Source: an uncultured Clostridia bacterium
GTDB taxonomy: Bacteria; Bacillota; Clostridia; Oscillospirales; Butyricicoccaceae
Assembly: GCA_947856675.1 (NCBI GenBank)
Contig: CANUCM010000004.1
Coordinates: 1-18,464, forward strand
Reading direction: 5' to 3'
DNA length: 18,464 nt
Shown: piece after piece, positions 15,381-18,464 of the stretch
How the letters are laid out: the number at the start of each line of letters is the position of its first letter
Position numbering within the stretch: the stretch's first letter is position 1
The notes under the pieces: model-generated
Database searches by the model: none
Seen by the model: only the letters and a program-made list of their open reading frames with translations
What the model was told of the DNA's origin: nothing
Position numbers and translations under genes: made by a program

Positions 15381-15977
15381 CTATTCCCCCTTCCTGATAA
15401 TTTTCTGGAAAATGGCGACCAAAAATCCAAGCGTCAAAAATCCGCCGGCCGGCAGGATAAGAAGCATGGCAGGCTGGTAGCCGTCGGGCATAACCTGGAC
15501 GCCTGCCAGGGTGCCCGCGCCCAAAAGCTCGCGCACCGCGCTCATGACCAGCAGGGCGCAGGTAAAGCCCAGGCCCATGGTAAGGCCGTCGACGGCGGAG
15601 GGGAACACGGCGTTTTTCGAGGCGTAGGCTTCGGCGCGGGCCAGAATGATGCAGTTGACGACGATAAGGGGGATAAACACGCCGAGCGACTCCGAAAGAT
15701 CGGGGAAATACGCCTGCATCAAAAGGTCAATGGCGGTGACAAAGCCGGCCACGATGACAATGTACGAGGCGATGCGGACCTTGGCCGGGATCACTTTGCG
15801 CAAAAGGGAAATGACGATGTTGGAGCAGATGAGCACGGCAGTGGCGGCAAGGCCCATGCCCAGTGCGTTCTGGATGCTGATGGTGACGGCCAGGGTGGAG
15901 CACATGCCGAGAAACTGCACAAATACGGGGTTCTGTGTCAGGATACCCTCTTTAAACTGTTTTCCGATGCCTTTCAT
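15381..15977 (-). CDS. rnfE: Rnf complex subunit E, integral membrane
   Basis: The second of the paired membrane subunits, 198 residues, homologous to RnfA with inverted topology. QNPVFVQFLGMCSTLAVTIS carries C26, and IPLIVVNCIILARAEAYAS carries C109, the counterpart cysteines of the intramembrane iron-sulfur cluster. The ATG at 15977 overlaps the rnfG stop as ATGA, and the stop lies three bases before the rnfA GTG. The tight spacing indicates coupled translation across rnfG, rnfE and rnfA. Confidence 0.95.
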   Translation of the reverse strand: MKGIGKQFKEGILTQNPVFVQFLGMCSTLAVTISIQNALGMGLAATAVLICSNIVISLLRKVIPAKVRIASYIVIVAGFVTAIDLLMQAYFPDLSESLGVFIPLIVVNCIILARAEAYASKNAVFPSAVDGLTMGLGFTCALLVMSAVRELLGAGTLAGVQVMPDGYQPAMLLILPAGGFLTLGFLVAIFQKIIRKGE

Positions 15978-16561
15978 TGCGTCACCTCCGGCTGGTTGGC
16001 AGCCGCATAATCCAGAGCAGCCTGAACGCCGGCGGCCACGGCCTTTGAGGTAATGGTTGCGCCGGAAATGGCCACGATGTCATTTTCGCCCGAAGCGGTG
16101 TTTTTCTGTACGGTCAGCGGGCCGGTTTTGCCGACAAACTGCTCGCGCCATTCCGGTTCGCTGGCGCGGGAGCCGAGGCCTGCCGTTTCGGTGGAAGAAA
16201 CAATTTCAATGCCCAGCACCTGGTTTTCCGGGGAAATGCCCACAATGATGCCGATGGCGCCGCTGAAGCCCATGGGCGCGACCTTAACGCACAGGCCGGC
16301 ATACTGTCCGGAGGCTTCTGCGGAGTACACCTGCTGAATCAGGCCGCTTTCATCGGTAAACTTCTGCTCGGTAAACTGCGCGCCGGGAATGACCGCGCTC
16401 ATTGCGTCCTGCGTTTTCTGCTCCGTGATGGCTTCAATTTTATCGGCGGTCAGGGCGTCGACAAAGCCCAGGCAGCCCGCTACGATGAGCGAGATGACCA
16501 GCAGCGTGCCGCCCAGCCGGATCAGTTCGCGCGTAAAGGGGTTTTTCAATACATCACTCAC
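15974..16561 (-). CDS. rnfG: Rnf complex subunit G, covalent-FMN protein
   Basis: A 195-residue subunit with one N-terminal membrane helix (about 17-36) and an exported FMN-binding domain. The flavinylation motif is SGATIT at residues 166-171; by family knowledge FMN is linked by phosphoester to the final threonine, T171. TETAGLGSRA (about 124-133) is the second conserved FMN-site stretch. The frame stays open upstream to 16639, but AGGAGG (complement of 16571-16576) lies nine bases before GTG 16561, and a longer form would run deep into rnfD. With this start it overlaps rnfD by eight bases. No flavin transferase (ApbE) gene is in the window, though one is needed for maturation. Confidence 0.94.
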   Translation of the reverse strand: MSDVLKNPFTRELIRLGGTLLVISLIVAGCLGFVDALTADKIEAITEQKTQDAMSAVIPGAQFTEQKFTDESGLIQQVYSAEASGQYAGLCVKVAPMGFSGAIGIIVGISPENQVLGIEIVSSTETAGLGSRASEPEWREQFVGKTGPLTVQKNTASGENDIVAISGATITSKAVAAGVQAALDYAAANQPEVTQ

Positions 16562-17567
16562 TTTTGCCGGCCTCCTTTGCCTTTTTGAATGAAAGTTTGC
16601 GCTTTTCGGCCGGGTTTTTGGGAACGGTAAAGCGTTCAATCAACGGCACAAAGGCGTTCATGATCAGAATGGAATAGGAAACGCCCTCGGCATAAGAGCC
16701 GAAATAGCGGATAAACACGGTCAAAAGGCCGCAGCCGATGCCGAAAATGACCTGTCCTTTTTTGGTCAGGGGCGAGGTGGTGTAATCGGTCGCCATGAAA
16801 ATGGCGCCCAGCATCAGGCCGCCGCTCAGAAGATGCGCCAGCATAAAGCTGCCTGCGGGCAGGCCGCCGCGCGGGAAGAGGTAGGTCAAAACGGCGACGG
16901 TGCCGAGATAGGAAAGGGGGATGTGCAGCGTGATCACGCGGCGGTACAGCAGGTACAGACCGCCGGCGAGCAGCGCCAGAGCGGAGGTCTCGCCCAGACA
17001 GCCGCTGACCATGCCGAGCGCCATGTCAAGGAGCGAAGCGTCGGGCAGGACCCCGTTTTTCAGGTACGAAAGCGGGGTGGCCGATGTGACAACGTCCACC
17101 GGGGTGGTAAACAGCGGCAGCTCCGTGCGGGTCTTGACCCAGGTCGTCATGATGACGGGCCATGAGAACAAAAAGGCGCGCGCGGCCAGCGCGGGGTTCA
17201 TAAAGTTTTTGCCGATGCCGCCGAACAGCATTTTGACAACGATGATGGCAAAGCCGGCGCCGACAAACACCATCCACAGCGGCGCGGTGACGGGCAGGTT
17301 GAAAGCGAGCAGCACGCCCGTGACCATGCAGGACATATCACCCGTTGTGTTGGGGCGTTTGGCGAGGATTCCGTAGAGCCACTCAAAGAAAATACAGGAG
17401 CACACGGAAAACAGGGTGATGATCAGGCTGCGCCAGCCAAAAACAAAAATGGAAACCGCAAGGGCGGGCATCAGGGCAATGACAACGTCGAGCATGATCT
17501 GTTTGGTCGTTTCGTCAGAGCGGATGTGGGGCGACGAGCTGACCTGAACCTTGGATAAATCAAGCAT
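16554..17567 (-). CDS. rnfD: Rnf complex subunit D, membrane flavoprotein
   Basis: A 337-residue integral membrane subunit homologous to NqrB. The opening VSSSPHIRSDETTKQIMLDV and KMLFGGIGKNFMNPALAARA are family signatures. The covalent FMN site is in VTSATPLSYL, with T164 as the expected flavinylated threonine. About ten hydrophobic helices are seen, followed by a basic C-terminal tail. AGGAGG (complement of 17575-17580) is seven bases before ATG 17567, overlapping the end of rnfC by one base. It is the second gene of rnfCDGEAB and forms part of the ion pathway with RnfA and RnfE. Confidence 0.95.
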   Translation of the reverse strand: MLDLSKVQVSSSPHIRSDETTKQIMLDVVIALMPALAVSIFVFGWRSLIITLFSVCSCIFFEWLYGILAKRPNTTGDMSCMVTGVLLAFNLPVTAPLWMVFVGAGFAIIVVKMLFGGIGKNFMNPALAARAFLFSWPVIMTTWVKTRTELPLFTTPVDVVTSATPLSYLKNGVLPDASLLDMALGMVSGCLGETSALALLAGGLYLLYRRVITLHIPLSYLGTVAVLTYLFPRGGLPAGSFMLAHLLSGGLMLGAIFMATDYTTSPLTKKGQVIFGIGCGLLTVFIRYFGSYAEGVSYSILIMNAFVPLIERFTVPKNPAEKRKLSFKKAKEAGKSE

Positions 17568-17579
17568 AATTCCGCCTCC

Positions 17580-18464
17580 TTACTTTTTCCTGCGCGCGTC
17601 AAGCACACGCTGCTTGGCGGCGCGGATGCCCTGCACAAGGGGGATTTTGGCGGGGCAGACATAGGTGCATGCACCGCATTCCACACAATCGAGCGCGCGG
17701 AAGCGTTCGCAGCCGGAAATATCCTTTTTCTCGTAGTGCTGGAAGATGCTGGTGGGCATCAGGTGCATGGGGCAGGCGCTGACGCACTTGCCGCAGCGGA
17801 TACAGGCCGTGCGGGACGGAATGGGGCATTCTTCCTTGTAAAAAGCCAAAATGGCGTTGGTGCCTTTGATGACGGGGACGTCGGCGGAAAAGAGGGGGTT
17901 GCCCATCATGGGGCCGCCCATGAGCAGCTTGTTGGGCGGCTCGAGGAACCCGCCGCACGCCTCCAGAAGCTCACCGACCGGCGTGCCGATGCGCACTTCA
18001 AGGTTTTTGGGGTTGGAAACGGCCGAGCCGGAAACGGTGACAATGCGTCGCACCATCGGAAGACCTGTGACAAACAGGCGGTAAATGGCGCCGGCGGTGT
18101 CGGCGTTGAACACGGCGCAGCCCACGTCAGCCGGCAGCTTTCCCGAGGGGACGTCGCGGCCGGTCAGCGCTTTGATGAGCTGCTTTTCTGCGCCCTGGGG
18201 ATACTTGCAGGCCAGGGGTTCCAGAGTAACCGAACCGTCGGCAGGCAGGTGGCTTTTGAGCACGGGGAACGCGTCCTGCTTGTTGATTTCGATGCCTAAA
18301 ACGGCGTTTTGGACGCCGAACAGCTTTTGCAGAATGCGCGCGCCGCCGATGACCTCCCAGGGGTATTCAAGAAGAATACGGTGATCCGAGGTGATGTACG
18401 GCTCGCACTCGGCACAGTTTATCAGCACGGAGTCGACCTTGCCGAGGCCGGAGCTGATTTTGAC
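17580..18464 (-). CDS. rnfC: Rnf complex subunit C, C-terminal part (5' end outside window)
   Basis: The peripheral NAD(H)-reacting subunit. 294 residues are visible, reading from the window edge (VKISSGLGKVDSV...); roughly the first 140 of about 440 are beyond it. LINCAECEPYITSDHR and GGPMMGNPLF are conserved nucleotide-domain stretches. Two C-terminal ferredoxin motifs, CIRCGKCVSACPMHL and CVECGACTYVCPAKIPLVQG, bind two [4Fe-4S] clusters. An apparent start at 18428 is an internal valine (GTG), since the frame and similarity continue upstream. The stop is 12 bases before rnfD. The operon promoter must lie outside the window. Confidence 0.95.
   Translation of the reverse strand, partial: VKISSGLGKVDSVLINCAECEPYITSDHRILLEYPWEVIGGARILQKLFGVQNAVLGIEINKQDAFPVLKSHLPADGSVTLEPLACKYPQGAEKQLIKALTGRDVPSGKLPADVGCAVFNADTAGAIYRLFVTGLPMVRRIVTVSGSAVSNPKNLEVRIGTPVGELLEACGGFLEPPNKLLMGGPMMGNPLFSADVPVIKGTNAILAFYKEECPIPSRTACIRCGKCVSACPMHLMPTSIFQHYEKKDISGCERFRALDCVECGACTYVCPAKIPLVQGIRAAKQRVLDARRKK

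Noticed and set aside
16562..16639. N-terminal extension of rnfG into rnfD
   Set aside because: The added residues are basic and unlike RnfG, whereas GTG 16561 has an AGGAGG site nine bases upstream and gives the normal short N-terminus before the membrane helix.

Overview
The window is GC-rich, densely packed bacterial DNA. Gene content (lysine 2,3- and 5,6-aminomutases, a six-subunit Rnf complex in the order rnfCDGEAB, frequent GTG starts, strong AGGAGG ribosome sites) points to an anaerobic, amino-acid-fermenting member of the Clostridia. A GC-rich lysine-to-butyrate fermenter of the Oscillospiraceae type is plausible, but that placement is inference. I see no rRNA, tRNA, CRISPR array, insertion sequence or phage gene, and no gene-free stretch longer than about 180 bases.

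Layout. (1) 1-3310, plus strand: the 3' part of kamA, then kamD and kamE, closed by a terminator. Known catalytic residues of all three enzymes fall at the expected positions. (2) 3362-7368, plus strand: a three-gene operon with its own extended -10 promoter, encoding an M20 metallopeptidase, a CapA-family metallophosphatase without a signal peptide, and an AbgA-like M20D amidohydrolase. It ends at a terminator shared with upp. (3) 7362-9595: divergent upp (minus) and uraA-type permease (plus), a uracil uptake and salvage pair with back-to-back sigma-A-like promoters and a 16-base palindrome at the predicted upp start site. (4) 9606-12841, minus strand: a TRIC-family channel, a GNAT acetyltransferase and an exported, membrane-anchored 5'-nucleotidase-family protein. 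(5) 12842-18464, minus strand: rnfC (5' end beyond the window), rnfD, rnfG, rnfE, rnfA, rnfB, then a membrane-anchored DUF4015-like protein in the same run, closed by a terminator.

How they work together. The aminomutases move amino groups around lysine so that it can be oxidised and cleaved; the rest of that pathway is not in the window. Lysine fermentation yields reduced ferredoxin, and Rnf passes ferredoxin electrons to NAD+ while pumping ions, so the two large blocks fit one energy metabolism. The hydrolase operon probably handles peptide- or amide-linked substrates. upp and uraA recover uracil.

Most of the window is recognisable metabolism. The least explained parts are the CapA protein between two M20 hydrolases, the DUF4015-like protein behind rnfB, and the altered nucleotide-binding loop of the 5'-nucleotidase-like protein.
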